Below the pieces are notes generated by a model, which searched no databases, was not told the origin of the DNA, and saw only the letters and a program-made list of their open reading frames with translations. This document shows positions 44,817 to 52,592 of a DNA stretch of 64,000 nt, piece by piece (position 1 is the first letter of the stretch; each line of letters opens with the position of its first letter). The position numbers and the translations under genes are program-made. Source of the DNA: Methylosinus sp. Ce-a6 (GTDB lineage: Bacteria; Pseudomonadota; Alphaproteobacteria; Rhizobiales; Beijerinckiaceae); the NCBI RefSeq assembly GCF_009811655.1, contig NZ_BGJX01000004.1:62001-126000 (forward strand), read 5' to 3'.

Positions 44817-45611
44817 TCACTCCGCGGCGCGCAGGGCCGCAGGCGCCTGCTGGACGCCGCGATCGAGGTCGCGCGAGACGATGCGCAAGAGCTCGCCCGA
44901 GAGATTGGAGACGAGCTCGAGATAGGCGCTCGTCTGGCGCGCGAGATGATTATAGATCAGCACGGCGGGAATGGCGGCGACGAGGCCGATCGCCGTGGCG
45001 AGCAGCGCCTCGGCGATGCCCGGCGCGACGACGGCGAGATTGGTCGTCTGCGCTTTCGAAATGCCGATGAAGCTGTTCATGATGCCCCACACCGTGCCGA
45101 ACAGGCCGATGAAGGGACCGGTCGAGCCGACCGAGGCGAGCAGTCCCGTGCCGCGACGGATGGAGAGGCTTTCAGCGCGCTCGATCTCCGCGAAGCTCGA
45201 GGCGACGCGCTCCTTCAGTCCGCCGGCGAAAGAGAGATCGGAAGAGAGACGGAACTCACGCAGCGCCTCGGCGATCAGCGCGCCCGCCAGAGGATCGGCG
45301 GCGCCGAGCGCGAGACGCGACTCGGCGAGCCCGCGCGCCTCCTGCAGCCTCTCGATCGATTCGCGGACGCGGGCGCGGGCGCGGCGCAGCTCGATCGTCT
45401 TGGCGATGAGCACCGTCCATGTGCCGATGGAGGCGGCGACGAGGCCGAGCATCACGATCTTCACGACGATGTCGGCGTTGAGGAACATGCTCGACACAGA
45501 GAGATCATGCGGACGGTTGACGATATCCGCGCGCCCCTCGGCCAGGCAAAGGGACGTCGAGAAAAGGAGCGACGAGGCCGTGATCGCTAGCGTCTGATAT
45601 GATCGTTTCAT
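44817..45611 (-). CDS. exbB: Biopolymer transport protein ExbB
   Basis: A 264-residue MotA/TolQ/ExbB-family membrane protein. It has an N-terminal signal-like segment ([20 protein letters not shown]) and three membrane helices; the conserved block is [27 protein letters not shown], then [20 protein letters not shown]. The start at 45611 (MKRSYQ) is favoured over one 12 bp upstream because it follows a purine-rich GGCGGAAG. This long alphaproteobacterial form with an extended N-terminus is common next to ExbD and TonB. Confidence 0.93.
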   Translation of the reverse strand: MKRSYQTLAITASSLLFSTSLCLAEGRADIVNRPHDLSVSSMFLNADIVVKIVMLGLVAASIGTWTVLIAKTIELRRARARVRESIERLQEARGLAESRLALGAADPLAGALIAEALREFRLSSDLSFAGGLKERVASSFAEIERAESLSIRRGTGLLASVGSTGPFIGLFGTVWGIMNSFIGISKAQTTNLAVVAPGIAEALLATAIGLVAAIPAVLIYNHLARQTSAYLELVSNLSGELLRIVSRDLDRGVQQAPAALRAAE

Positions 45612-45624
45612 GCTTCCGCCCATA

Positions 45625-45641
45625 TGCGAATGAGATTGTGA
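45625..45641 (-). promoter_or_regulatory. Possible Fur/Irr-type iron operator in the exbB leader
   Basis: TCACAATCTCATTCGCA on the minus strand resembles half of the GATAATGATTATC-type iron boxes seen in front of TonB-system genes. It lies 14-30 bp upstream of the exbB start. The match is partial, so this is a weak call. Confidence 0.3.
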
Positions 45642-45734
45642 TAGACGCCTGTCGGCTTTGCCGAGCGCGGCCGCCCGCTCCGAGCCCCCCGTGAAATATT
45701 GAATCGTCCGGCTCAATTAGCAACGAACGTACCA

Positions 45735-45977
45735 TATTGTCGCAACTCATGCTCTGAAGCCAGATGAAGGACGCGGCGCGCGCAACGCGCGTTGCGCGAG
45801 ATGCAGGCTGATCGATGAATAGAGCGCCAGATGGCCTGCGGACAGCTTCACGTCCTGCGCGCTGCACGGCTGCGCGCCCGCGGTCGATGCGCCGTCCTCC
45901 CATTGCGCCGCGTCCATGACGCCGCGGAATGGGGCGACCGTCTCCTTGCTCATTACGTCCGCGACGCAAATCAGCAT
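45735..45977 (-). pseudogene. piuC: Remnant of piuC (PKHD-type Fe(II)/2-oxoglutarate hydroxylase)
   Basis: The N-terminal block [20 protein letters not shown] followed by [16 protein letters not shown] matches the beginning of PiuC/YbiX proteins. The frame then jumps directly to [18 protein letters not shown], which corresponds to the C-terminal VKLPAGDLVLYPSSSLH segment, so more than 100 residues are missing. A frameshift follows, and the end motif ASFIWLQSM (PiuC: ASFFWIQSM) appears in another frame near 45750-45770. It is broken by internal deletion plus frameshift. PiuC is usually linked to TonB-dependent siderophore receptors, which fits the adjacent exbB-exbD-tonB operon. Confidence 0.75.
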
Positions 45978-46085
45978 GATGCCCTCTATCGCCGCACATT
46001 CCATGTTTCGTCGCGCCAAGGGAAGGCGCCGGCTCCTTGTTTGAAACTTTTCCAAGGGGCCGGCGCCCGCGACGACGGATGCGTC

Positions 46086-46270
46086 TCAGAATTTCGTACG
46101 GGCTCGAGCAGCCCCGTGCGGGCGGCCGCCGAGTGGCAGGCCGACATTGCAATTCGCTGCGTCGGCCAGAGCGCGGCCGAGGCCTCGCCCGTGATATTTC
46201 TCTGCGACGGCAGGCCGCTCGTCGCTGCAAGCGTGTAGAATCCAGCGATTTTCTCGGCCTCTCGCGCGCC
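46086..46270 (-). pseudogene. Remnant of a GNAT acetyltransferase, possibly a TacT-like toxin
   Basis: One frame gives EAEKIAGFYTLAATS (about 46217-46260), the KIxGYYTLAA strand of toxin-type GNAT proteins. Another frame immediately downstream gives KYHGRGLGRALADA (46158-46199), the acetyl-CoA loop RyxGrGLGxaLLaDA. About 35 residues that normally separate these motifs are missing, and no frame joins them. The piece after ADA (NCNVGLP, ending RARTKF) no longer resembles GNAT and could derive from a TonB-dependent receptor end; this is uncertain. Confidence 0.6.
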
Positions 46271-46363
46271 ACGAAACATCCCGCGGCATGACTTTTCGTG
46301 TAGGTCGAGATGATGTCCGGCGCAGGCAGGCGGCCGCATAGAGCGCCGCCGACAGGCGAACCG

Positions 46364-47872
46364 TCACTTGCCTTCGATCGCCTTGCGCGCCTCGTCGCGC
46401 AGCAGGCGGCGGGAATCGTCACGGATATAGGACATATGCCCGCCCGGCGTGGTCACGAGCCGCACGCGCGTCGCCTCGCCGAAGGCCGGCAGTTGATCGA
46501 TGAGCAGCTTGCTCGCGTAATAGGGCGTCACCAGATCGGCGAGCCCATGGGCGACGAGCACTTTCAACCGCGCGTCGAGCGCGAGCTCGTTGCGCAGCGT
46601 CGAGACCGCCTCGGCGTTGGCGCGGCCGCCGCGGCCGAAGTCCCAATCGCGCGCGACCTTGTGATTGAGAATCTCGTAGCGCGCGTCGCCGATCGGCCAT
46701 TGCAGCTTCTCGATCGTCACGCGCGTCATGGCGGCGCCGAGCGGCGCGGCGAGCGCGTCGAGCACGGGATCCGCCCATTCGCTCTCGCGCGAGAACGGCC
46801 GCGGATCGAAGCCCGTCACCTCGCCGTCATAAGCGCTCGAGACGAGATGCGAGGCGCGCTGGCGATCACGCAGAAAAGTCTTCAGCGCGACGCGGCCGCC
46901 CTCCTCCGTCACGATACGCGCGTCGAGCCCGGTGAAGCGCGCGACATTGGCGTCGAGGCGCTCCAGCGCCTCCTTGTCGCGCGGCCCCTTGAGCAGATCG
47001 ACGAGGAATTCGCCCGAGGCGTAGCCCTCGACATCGGCGAGCTCGGCGCGCTGCTTGGCGCCGCGCGCCACCGCCGCATAGGACGGCAGGCGGCCGGCAA
47101 GCGAGAGAAGATTGCGGGAACTGTCGAGCCAGGCGAAATCGAGCGCGGGCGAGATCAGCACGAGTCCTTCGATCCCGACGCTCTCGCGCTCGCGCAAGGC
47201 GTGGGCGAGCTCGATCGCGCGAAACCCGCCATAGCTCTCGCCGACGAGAAATTTGGGCGAAGCCATGCGCCGGTGAGTCGCCAGCCATTTGCGCACGACG
47301 ACCGCGAGCGCTTCGGCGTCGCCCTGCGACGAGAAGAAATGCTTTCTCGCCTCCTCAGTGTCGGCGAGGAACTTGCTGTAGCCCGTTCCCGGCGGATCGA
47401 CGAAGACGAGATCGACGAAAGGCAGCCAGCTCTCGGCGTTGTCGAGCACGACCGGCGGCGCCGAAGGCGAGAGGGGACCGGAGCCGAGCGACAGCCGCCA
47501 AGGCGAGATTCCGCCGAGGCCGAGCCAGGCGGAGGCGGCGCCCGGCCCGCCGTTGAAGACGAAAGCGATCGGCCGCGCCTGCGGATCGACGTCGGAACGC
47601 TCGTAAGAGACGAAGGCGACATCGACTCTCGGCGCGCCGCTCTGCGCGTCCCGCAGCCGCACCGCGCCGGCGCGGGCGAGAAACGAGATCTTCTCGCCGC
47701 GGATCGACATCGAATGCGTCGTCGCGACCTCCGTCGGCAAGCCCTGCGAGACATCGGCGGATTCCTCCGGCTCCTTCCTCTGCGCGGAGGGGGCCGAAGG
47801 AGCGGCGGCGAAGCTCGAGGAGACGGCGAGACCCGCCGCCAGCGCGAGCGCAATCCAGGCTTTCGAAATCAT
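46364..47872 (-). CDS. S10-family serine carboxypeptidase-like protein, exported
   Basis: A 502-residue secreted alpha/beta-hydrolase. Signal peptide MISKAWIALALAAGLAVSSS, then the family block RPIAFVFNGGPGAASAWLGL (oxyanion region), FVDLVFVDPPGTGYSKFLA, the nucleophile motif KFLVGESYGGFRAIELAHAL, and a C-terminal VLVAHGLADLVTPYYASKLL with Asp, and GGHMSYI with His, completing the triad. The start at 47872 is selected because it starts the signal peptide; the frame open upstream to 48220 contains no family features. The preceding small CsbD gene runs divergently. Confidence 0.9.
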   Translation of the reverse strand: MISKAWIALALAAGLAVSSSFAAAPSAPSAQRKEPEESADVSQGLPTEVATTHSMSIRGEKISFLARAGAVRLRDAQSGAPRVDVAFVSYERSDVDPQARPIAFVFNGGPGAASAWLGLGGISPWRLSLGSGPLSPSAPPVVLDNAESWLPFVDLVFVDPPGTGYSKFLADTEEARKHFFSSQGDAEALAVVVRKWLATHRRMASPKFLVGESYGGFRAIELAHALRERESVGIEGLVLISPALDFAWLDSSRNLLSLAGRLPSYAAVARGAKQRAELADVEGYASGEFLVDLLKGPRDKEALERLDANVARFTGLDARIVTEEGGRVALKTFLRDRQRASHLVSSAYDGEVTGFDPRPFSRESEWADPVLDALAAPLGAAMTRVTIEKLQWPIGDARYEILNHKVARDWDFGRGGRANAEAVSTLRNELALDARLKVLVAHGLADLVTPYYASKLLIDQLPAFGEATRVRLVTTPGGHMSYIRDDSRRLLRDEARKAIEGK

Positions 47873-48022
47873 GTCGGCCTCTCGTTGAACGGCGTCTTTT
47901 AGATAAATAGCGCTGCGCTCGAGCGTGGCGAAGAGCAGTGGAACCATCCGCAGTCTCGAGAATTCTAAGTGGACCCTATGCGGCGCTCGAAAATAGACGC
48001 GCCCCAGCACGGGAGAAAAAAG

Positions 48023-48223
48023 ATGGAATGGAACCAGCTCGAAGGCAACTGGAAACAGATTAAAGGTAAGATCAAGGAAAAATGGGGCGATCTGACCGAT
48101 GATGATCTGACGAAGATTCAGGGAAGCCGCGAGCAATTCGAAGGCGAGCTTCAGAAACGCTACGGCAAGAGCAAGGAAGCTATCCGCCAAGACGTCGACA
48201 ACTGGCTGAAAACGCTCCACTGA
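48023..48223 (+). CDS. CsbD-family stress protein
   Basis: A 66-residue hydrophilic helical protein. The family sequence MEWNQLEGNWKQIKGKIKEK WGDLTDDDL... is recognisable from N-WN-lEGnWkqlkGkvkekWG and ends QDVDNWLKTLH. GGGAG eight bases before 48023 marks the start. CsbD-like genes are commonly induced by general stress or envelope damage; biochemical function is unknown. Confidence 0.9.
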   Translation: MEWNQLEGNWKQIKGKIKEKWGDLTDDDLTKIQGSREQFEGELQKRYGKSKEAIRQDVDNWLKTLH

Positions 48224-48281
48224 GCGACGAATTCGCTGCGGAACGCCGCGACCGGGCCGCCCGGTCGCGGCGACCGTTTCG

Positions 48282-49334
48282 TCAGCGCGGCAGCACGGCC
48301 CAATAGTCGAGGTCGAGCAGCACGGCCGGATGCGGCTTGCCTTCGGCAGTCGTCAGCGGAAAATCCGCCGGCGGATGGTCCTTGGTCGCGACGAGCCGCA
48401 GCCGCAGCGCGCCTATGTCCGCGCGGCCCGGGATTTCCGCCTTGTCCAGCACTTGCGACCACGCGAACACCGTGCCGCCCGCAAACAGCGGATTGACATG
48501 GCGCCCGCCGTTGACGGCGGCGATGTGGAAAGCGTTCTCGAGACCATTGAAGGAGAGCGCGCGGGCGAGCGAGATCACATGCCCGCCATAGATGATGCGC
48601 TTTCCGAACCGGCCCTGCGCCTCGTAATATTGGTTGAAATGCACCTTGGAGTTGTTCTGATAGAGGCGCGTGGCGATCTGATGCTCGGCCTCCTCCACGG
48701 TCATGCCGTCTATGTGGTCGATCTTCTCGCCGACTTCATAGTCGCCCCAGAAATAGGGCGAGCCGGCGAGCGCCTTGTCGTAGGCGGCGACATTTATCGG
48801 CGGAACGGCCTTGCCGAGATCGGCCGGGGCGACCGACTTCGGCAGCGTCGGCACGATTTCGGGCCCGACGGGGGCGTCCTTGTCGCGTTTCTTCACCATC
48901 ACCCAGCGCGCATAGTCGAGCACGGTCTCGCCGTGCTGATTCTTGCCCGTGGAGCGCACATAGACGACGCCTGTCTCCTTGTTGGAGTTCTCTTTCAGGC
49001 CGATGACCTCGGACGTCGCCGTCAGCGTGTCGCCCGGATAGACGGGAGCGAGGAATTTGAAATCCGCATAGCCGAGATTGGCGATGGCGTTGAGCGACAC
49101 ATCCGGCACGGTCTTGCCGAGCACGAGGTGAAACACGAGAATGTCGTCGATCGGCGCCTCGCGATAGCCGATGGCCTGGGCGAAGGCCGCCGATGATTGC
49201 ACGGCGAAGCGAGGCAGATAGAGCGCCGTATAGAGCGCGACGTCGCCGGTCGTCACCGTGCGCGGCGCGGCGTGGCGGATCACCTGGCCCAGAGAAAAAT
49301 CTTCGAAGAAGTTTCCGACCTTCGACTTGCTCAT
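48282..49334 (-). CDS. mch: Mesaconyl-CoA hydratase (ethylmalonyl-CoA pathway)
   Basis: A 350-residue protein with two MaoC/hot-dog hydratase domains. The opening SKVGNFFEDFSLGQVIRHAA, the segment LVLGKTVPDVSLNAIANLGY and the C-terminal half with HFNQYYEAQGRFGKRIIYGG and HVISLARALSFNGLENAF match mesaconyl-CoA hydratase of Methylobacterium and Rhodobacter. It hydrates mesaconyl-CoA to methylmalyl-CoA in glyoxylate regeneration, needed by serine-cycle methylotrophs. Length and start agree with the family. Other pathway genes are not in the window. It is 3 bp upstream-adjacent to a DUF167 gene on the same strand only in order, with no overlap. Confidence 0.9.
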   Translation of the reverse strand: MSKSKVGNFFEDFSLGQVIRHAAPRTVTTGDVALYTALYLPRFAVQSSAAFAQAIGYREAPIDDILVFHLVLGKTVPDVSLNAIANLGYADFKFLAPVYPGDTLTATSEVIGLKENSNKETGVVYVRSTGKNQHGETVLDYARWVMVKKRDKDAPVGPEIVPTLPKSVAPADLGKAVPPINVAAYDKALAGSPYFWGDYEVGEKIDHIDGMTVEEAEHQIATRLYQNNSKVHFNQYYEAQGRFGKRIIYGGHVISLARALSFNGLENAFHIAAVNGGRHVNPLFAGGTVFAWSQVLDKAEIPGRADIGALRLRLVATKDHPPADFPLTTAEGKPHPAVLLDLDYWAVLPR

Positions 49335-49337
49335 GCC

Positions 49338-49676
49338 TCAACCATTTCTTGTCGCGCCGGTCTTCTCCAGCGCTGCGAGGAGCCGTGCGGGATCGCCCGC
49401 GATGAAGAGTTTTTTCAGCCGCGCCGTATGGCCCGCGGCGATCGACACGCTGCGTCGCGGCGCGCCGAGCCTTTCGGCGACGAGCTCGACCAGAGCCTCA
49501 TTGGCGCGCCCATCCTCTGGCGCCGCCCTGACCCTCGCCTTGAGCACGGCCCTGCCGTCGGCGAGCCGCTCGACGCCCTCGATGGCGTCGCGGCCGCCTT
49601 TGGGCGTCAGCCGAACCCAGAGGGCGACGCCGTCCGCTTGCGCGCTCCAAGCGTCGTCGCCCGCGGCCTCGGCCAT
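49338..49676 (-). CDS. DUF167/YggU-family protein
   Basis: A 112-residue small alpha/beta protein. The conserved core ADGVALWVRLTPKGGRDAIE and then LKARVRAAPEDGRANEALVE and LGAPRRSVSIAAGHTARLKK matches the YggU family. Function is unknown. It is 1 bp away from the upstream yggT gene and 3 bp before mch, so yggT-yggU-mch may form one transcript. YggT-YggU pairing is widespread. Confidence 0.88.
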   Translation of the reverse strand: MAEAAGDDAWSAQADGVALWVRLTPKGGRDAIEGVERLADGRAVLKARVRAAPEDGRANEALVELVAERLGAPRRSVSIAAGHTARLKKLFIAGDPARLLAALEKTGATRNG

Positions 49677-49677
49677 G

Positions 49678-49968
49678 TCAGCCGAGGCTGCCGAGCTGGC
49701 CGGCGACCAGATTGCGCAGGAATTGCAGCGCGAGCAGCAGGATGATGGGCGAAATGTCCAAGCCGCCGAGGCTCGGCAGCACGCTGCGGATCGGCCGCAG
49801 CACCGGCTCGGTCAGCGCGTTGAGCGCATTCCACAGCGAATAGACGGCCCGCGACCTGGTGTTCACCACGTCGAACGCGATGAGCCATGACATGACGGCC
49901 ATGGCGATGACGACCCACCAATAGAGATCGATGATCGTGAACAGAAGATTGACCACGGCATATTGCAT
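49678..49968 (-). CDS. YggT-family membrane protein
   Basis: A 96-residue integral membrane protein with two hydrophobic hairpins. Typical segments: FTIIDLYWWVVIAMAVMSWL and the family signature ALTEPVLRPIRSVLPSLGGL followed by DISPIILLLALQFLRN. The start at 49968 (MQYAVV) matches relatives; the open frame upstream to 49998 is an extension. Family members influence osmotic tolerance and membrane or division processes in some bacteria; role is not settled. Confidence 0.9.
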   Translation of the reverse strand: MQYAVVNLLFTIIDLYWWVVIAMAVMSWLIAFDVVNTRSRAVYSLWNALNALTEPVLRPIRSVLPSLGGLDISPIILLLALQFLRNLVAGQLGSLG

Positions 49969-50150
49969 GATGCGCTTTCCAACGGTCGAATTCGGCAATC
50001 GTCTCTATCCTTCCTGTGTCGCCGCCGCAATCCCCGCGCGCCGAGCTTCGGCGCGGCCGTTTGGCGGAGGCCATTTACAGGTGGGGGAAGGATTTCGACG
50101 CGGAGCGGATTGACAGCCGAATGGGCGCCGAGTATCCAGCGCCTCGGAGC

Positions 50151-50226
50151 GGGGCTGTAGCTCAGATGGGAGAGCGCTGCAATCGCACTGCAGAGGTCGG
50201 GGGTTCGAATCCCCCCAGCTCCACCA
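50151..50226 (+). tRNA. tRNA-Ala (anticodon CGC)
   Basis: Acceptor strands GGGGCTG and CAGCTCC pair. The anticodon stem CTGCA/TGCAG closes the loop ATCGCAC, giving anticodon CGC. The T loop is GGTTCGAATCC and CCA is encoded. 76 nt. Confidence 0.95.
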
Positions 50227-50292
50227 GGCCGCATTCGGTCTCCCGCTCCTTACCTTCCGAGCGGAAAGAACCCCTTCCGAGCAGAAAGAACG

Positions 50293-50532
50293 TCAGGCCC
50301 TCGGGGTCGGAGCGTGCTCGTCGAAGCGACGTCGCGGAAAGGCGGCTCTGAACAGCATGATGACGAGATTGACGAGAACGAGCGCCGCGAGGAGCGTCAG
50401 CGCCCAGTCGCCGATGCTCGCAGAGCCGGGCGCGTGCAACACCGAATTCACGGCGTTCTCGCCCTTGGCCCATACGCAGCTCACCGCCTCGCAAAATGTC
50501 ATCGATCCGAGCGGCTGTTCGCAGGACTCCAT
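50293..50532 (-). CDS. Small single-span membrane protein, unknown function
   Basis: A 79-residue protein starting MESCEQPLGSMTFCEAVSCV, with three N-terminal cysteines, then one hydrophobic helix WALTLLAALVLVNLVIMLFR and a basic tail (AAFPRRRFDEH). A longer frame upstream is probably not coding. It is not recognised as a family. It is just beyond tRNA-Ala on the opposite strand. The evidence for expression is only the plausible start and membrane helix. Confidence 0.45.
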   Translation of the reverse strand: MESCEQPLGSMTFCEAVSCVWAKGENAVNSVLHAPGSASIGDWALTLLAALVLVNLVIMLFRAAFPRRRFDEHAPTPRA

Positions 50533-50885
50533 GGTCGGCTCCCGAGTTCTCGCATATCGCCATGCAACTAGTGGCGCGCGAGACGGCTTCAATCCCGATC
50601 GCGTTCGCCGCGCCGCGACGTGAACGATAGCGCCGCGCCGCCGCTTCGACATGATTTCGCACGAAAAAGTAGAGACGTTCCTCGATGTGTCTATCGCTAC
50701 GTGCGATAGCGTAACAAAATTGTCGCCGTCGCGGCATTTCCGCTCGACATCTGATAAGTATTCGCCCACCCTATCAGCGCTCGGAAATTCCGTTCATCCT
50801 GGGAAAACTCGGAGTTGACATAGTCGATTCGGGCGAGTGATCGCCCGAGGGATGTCATTACCGCCCTCATCGCCGCCGGAGACCC

Positions 50886-51512
50886 ATGCGCCGCACCGTC
50901 CGTCCCTTCGTGAAGGAATTCAAATCGCGCTCCGCCAAGACGGCGGCGAGCCGCCTCGCCCCGCTCGAAGAGGCGGCGCCGGAACCAAAGCCCGCGTTTT
51001 TGGACGTGGCGGCGTTCACGCCGCGCGCCGCCGAACGCGAGGCGCCGCATGACGACGGCTATGAAGCGGCGATGCGCGCGGCCGATCTCGTCTTCGGAAA
51101 GAAGAGCGCGAGCGTGGAGGTCGCGGCCCCCGCGGCGCCGGTCGCCACGGGCCGCGTGCTTCCGAGCCTCCTCGAGACCGAGGCTCCGACGCCGTCCGAG
51201 CCTCGCGAGCCGGCTCGTCGCGGCCCCGGCCGTCCGCGCGTGAAGAAGAGCGAGGAGCCCACGGCCGCGGCGACGCCGATTCGCCGTCCGCGACGCCCAG
51301 CGCCGACGGAGCCCGCGCAGGATCGCTCGCCCGCGCCGCCGATCGTCGTCGCGGCGCAGCCGCAGCCCCACGCGCCTATTTTCGTCTCCCAGGCCGTGGA
51401 AAACGAGACGAGCCGCCGCATCCGCCGCCCGATCCAGCTGCGCTATGTTCTGAAGACCGAGCTGCGCGCCGGCGAAAGATGGAAGCGCCGACTTCCGGAG
51501 GCCGCCCGCTGA
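50886..51512 (+). CDS. Disordered Pro/Ala-rich protein with an AT-hook-like motif
   Basis: A 208-residue, low-complexity basic protein. The central part has GPGRPRVKKSEEP, whose GRPR core is the AT-hook signature found in DNA minor-groove binders. N- and C-terminal ends (MRRTVRPFVKEFKSRSAKTA; RRIRRPIQLRYVLKTELRAG) are more conserved-looking than the Ala/Pro middle. Alphaproteobacterial proteins of this kind are annotated as hypothetical or transcriptional regulators. DNA binding is inference from the hook. Confidence 0.6.
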   Translation: MRRTVRPFVKEFKSRSAKTAASRLAPLEEAAPEPKPAFLDVAAFTPRAAEREAPHDDGYEAAMRAADLVFGKKSASVEVAAPAAPVATGRVLPSLLETEAPTPSEPREPARRGPGRPRVKKSEEPTAAATPIRRPRRPAPTEPAQDRSPAPPIVVAAQPQPHAPIFVSQAVENETSRRIRRPIQLRYVLKTELRAGERWKRRLPEAAR

Positions 51513-51624
51513 AAAGACGCAGCGGCGTTGCGCGCCGTTGCGCGCAAGACGCCGCTAACCTTGGCCTTGCCCTTTCGTCAAACTCCTTGCTCTGCGCCCC
51601 GATCGGCGTCATATACGAGGAGCG

Positions 51625-51903
51625 ATGACGGACGCTCAGGAAACCACACTGATCGAGGCCTTGAAGAAGGTCGACGCGCATGGCGACATCGCGCCGCCTT
51701 ATGTTCAAGACCCTATGACGATGGCGTTGCGCCAGCGCGCCATAGCGGCCGATCTCATGCGTTGGGACGACAGCCGCGGCCGCTATGTGCTCACCGGCAC
51801 CGGCCGCAGCCGCATCAGCGCCCGCAATCGCGCGCCGGGCGCGATTCTGCGCTTTCGTCGTCGGGAAGACGGCGACGGATCGGCGCAGCGCAAGGCCGAT
51901 TAA
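51625..51903 (+). CDS. Small conserved-type hypothetical protein
   Basis: A 92-residue protein beginning MTDAQETTLIEALKKVDAHG, then DPMTMALRQRAIAADLMRWD and a Gly/Arg-rich basic C-terminus (TGTGRSRISARNRAPGAI). No domain recognised; the helical N-terminal half and basic tail suggest nucleic-acid or protein contact. It overlaps by 4 bp the end of the convergent ATPase gene, so expression of one may affect the other. Confidence 0.55.
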   Translation: MTDAQETTLIEALKKVDAHGDIAPPYVQDPMTMALRQRAIAADLMRWDDSRGRYVLTGTGRSRISARNRAPGAILRFRRREDGDGSAQRKAD

Positions 51904-52436
51904 CCGGACGCTTCCAGAGCGCGCAGCACGAAGTCGGCGCGCTCGGCGATGCTCGCCATCGGCAGGATCACGAGCCGATAGCCGACCATCGGATAGGCCT
52001 CGACGAGCCGCTCATATTCGGCGACGGCGTCGTCGAAGCCGTGACGCCGCTCCGCATCCGCGACATAGATCTCTTTCCACGGCGGGGTCATGAACACGCG
52101 GGAATCATAATGACGCCGCGCGCCGAGCGTCGCCAGCGCCGGCTCGCCCGTCGCATGCTGTAGAGCGACGGCCGCGTCGACGAGTCCCCTGTCGAAAAAC
52201 ACGCGGCCAGTCTCGCCGCTCGCCCTGCCGATGTCCTCGAGCGCCAGTCGAATGGCGCGCCGCGCGAAAGCCGCGAGATCGACCCAGGGCAGCGCGGCCC
52301 CGTCGCCCGCGATCTCCTCGGCGACGATTCTGCGCCCCGGCTCCTCGACCACGGCGTATCCTCGGCGCGCGAGCTCGGTGAGCAGGCACGACTTGCCCCC
52401 TCCCGAGCAGCCCGAAATCACGACGAAACGCTGCAT
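51900..52436 (-). CDS. AAA-type ATPase/kinase-like protein
   Basis: A 178-residue P-loop protein. Walker A is GCSGGGKS in MQRFVVISGCSGGGKSCLLT, and the second domain has VVEEPGRRIVAEEIAGDGAA and VFFDRGLVDAAVAL (Walker B-like Asp). This resembles the ATPase/nicotinamide-ribonucleotide-kinase-like AAA_28 family of single-domain proteins. The start at 52436 begins the P-loop strand; upstream open frames extend far but are antisense to a glycosyltransferase gene. Function unknown, possibly a small-molecule kinase. Confidence 0.8.
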   Translation of the reverse strand: MQRFVVISGCSGGGKSCLLTELARRGYAVVEEPGRRIVAEEIAGDGAALPWVDLAAFARRAIRLALEDIGRASGETGRVFFDRGLVDAAVALQHATGEPALATLGARRHYDSRVFMTPPWKEIYVADAERRHGFDDAVAEYERLVEAYPMVGYRLVILPMASIAERADFVLRALEASG

Positions 52437-52592
52437 GGCGACCCTCGCTTCGGCGACATTCGTCAGCCGCGGCGTCCGGAGGACCTGATAGCTATCGGCC
52501 ACGACATTGACAAGCCGGCGCCCGTCGCCCAAGAGGACGTCCATTGGGCGCGCGCCGCTACGGCGCGCCGCAGCTCGAGCGGTGGATCGCAT

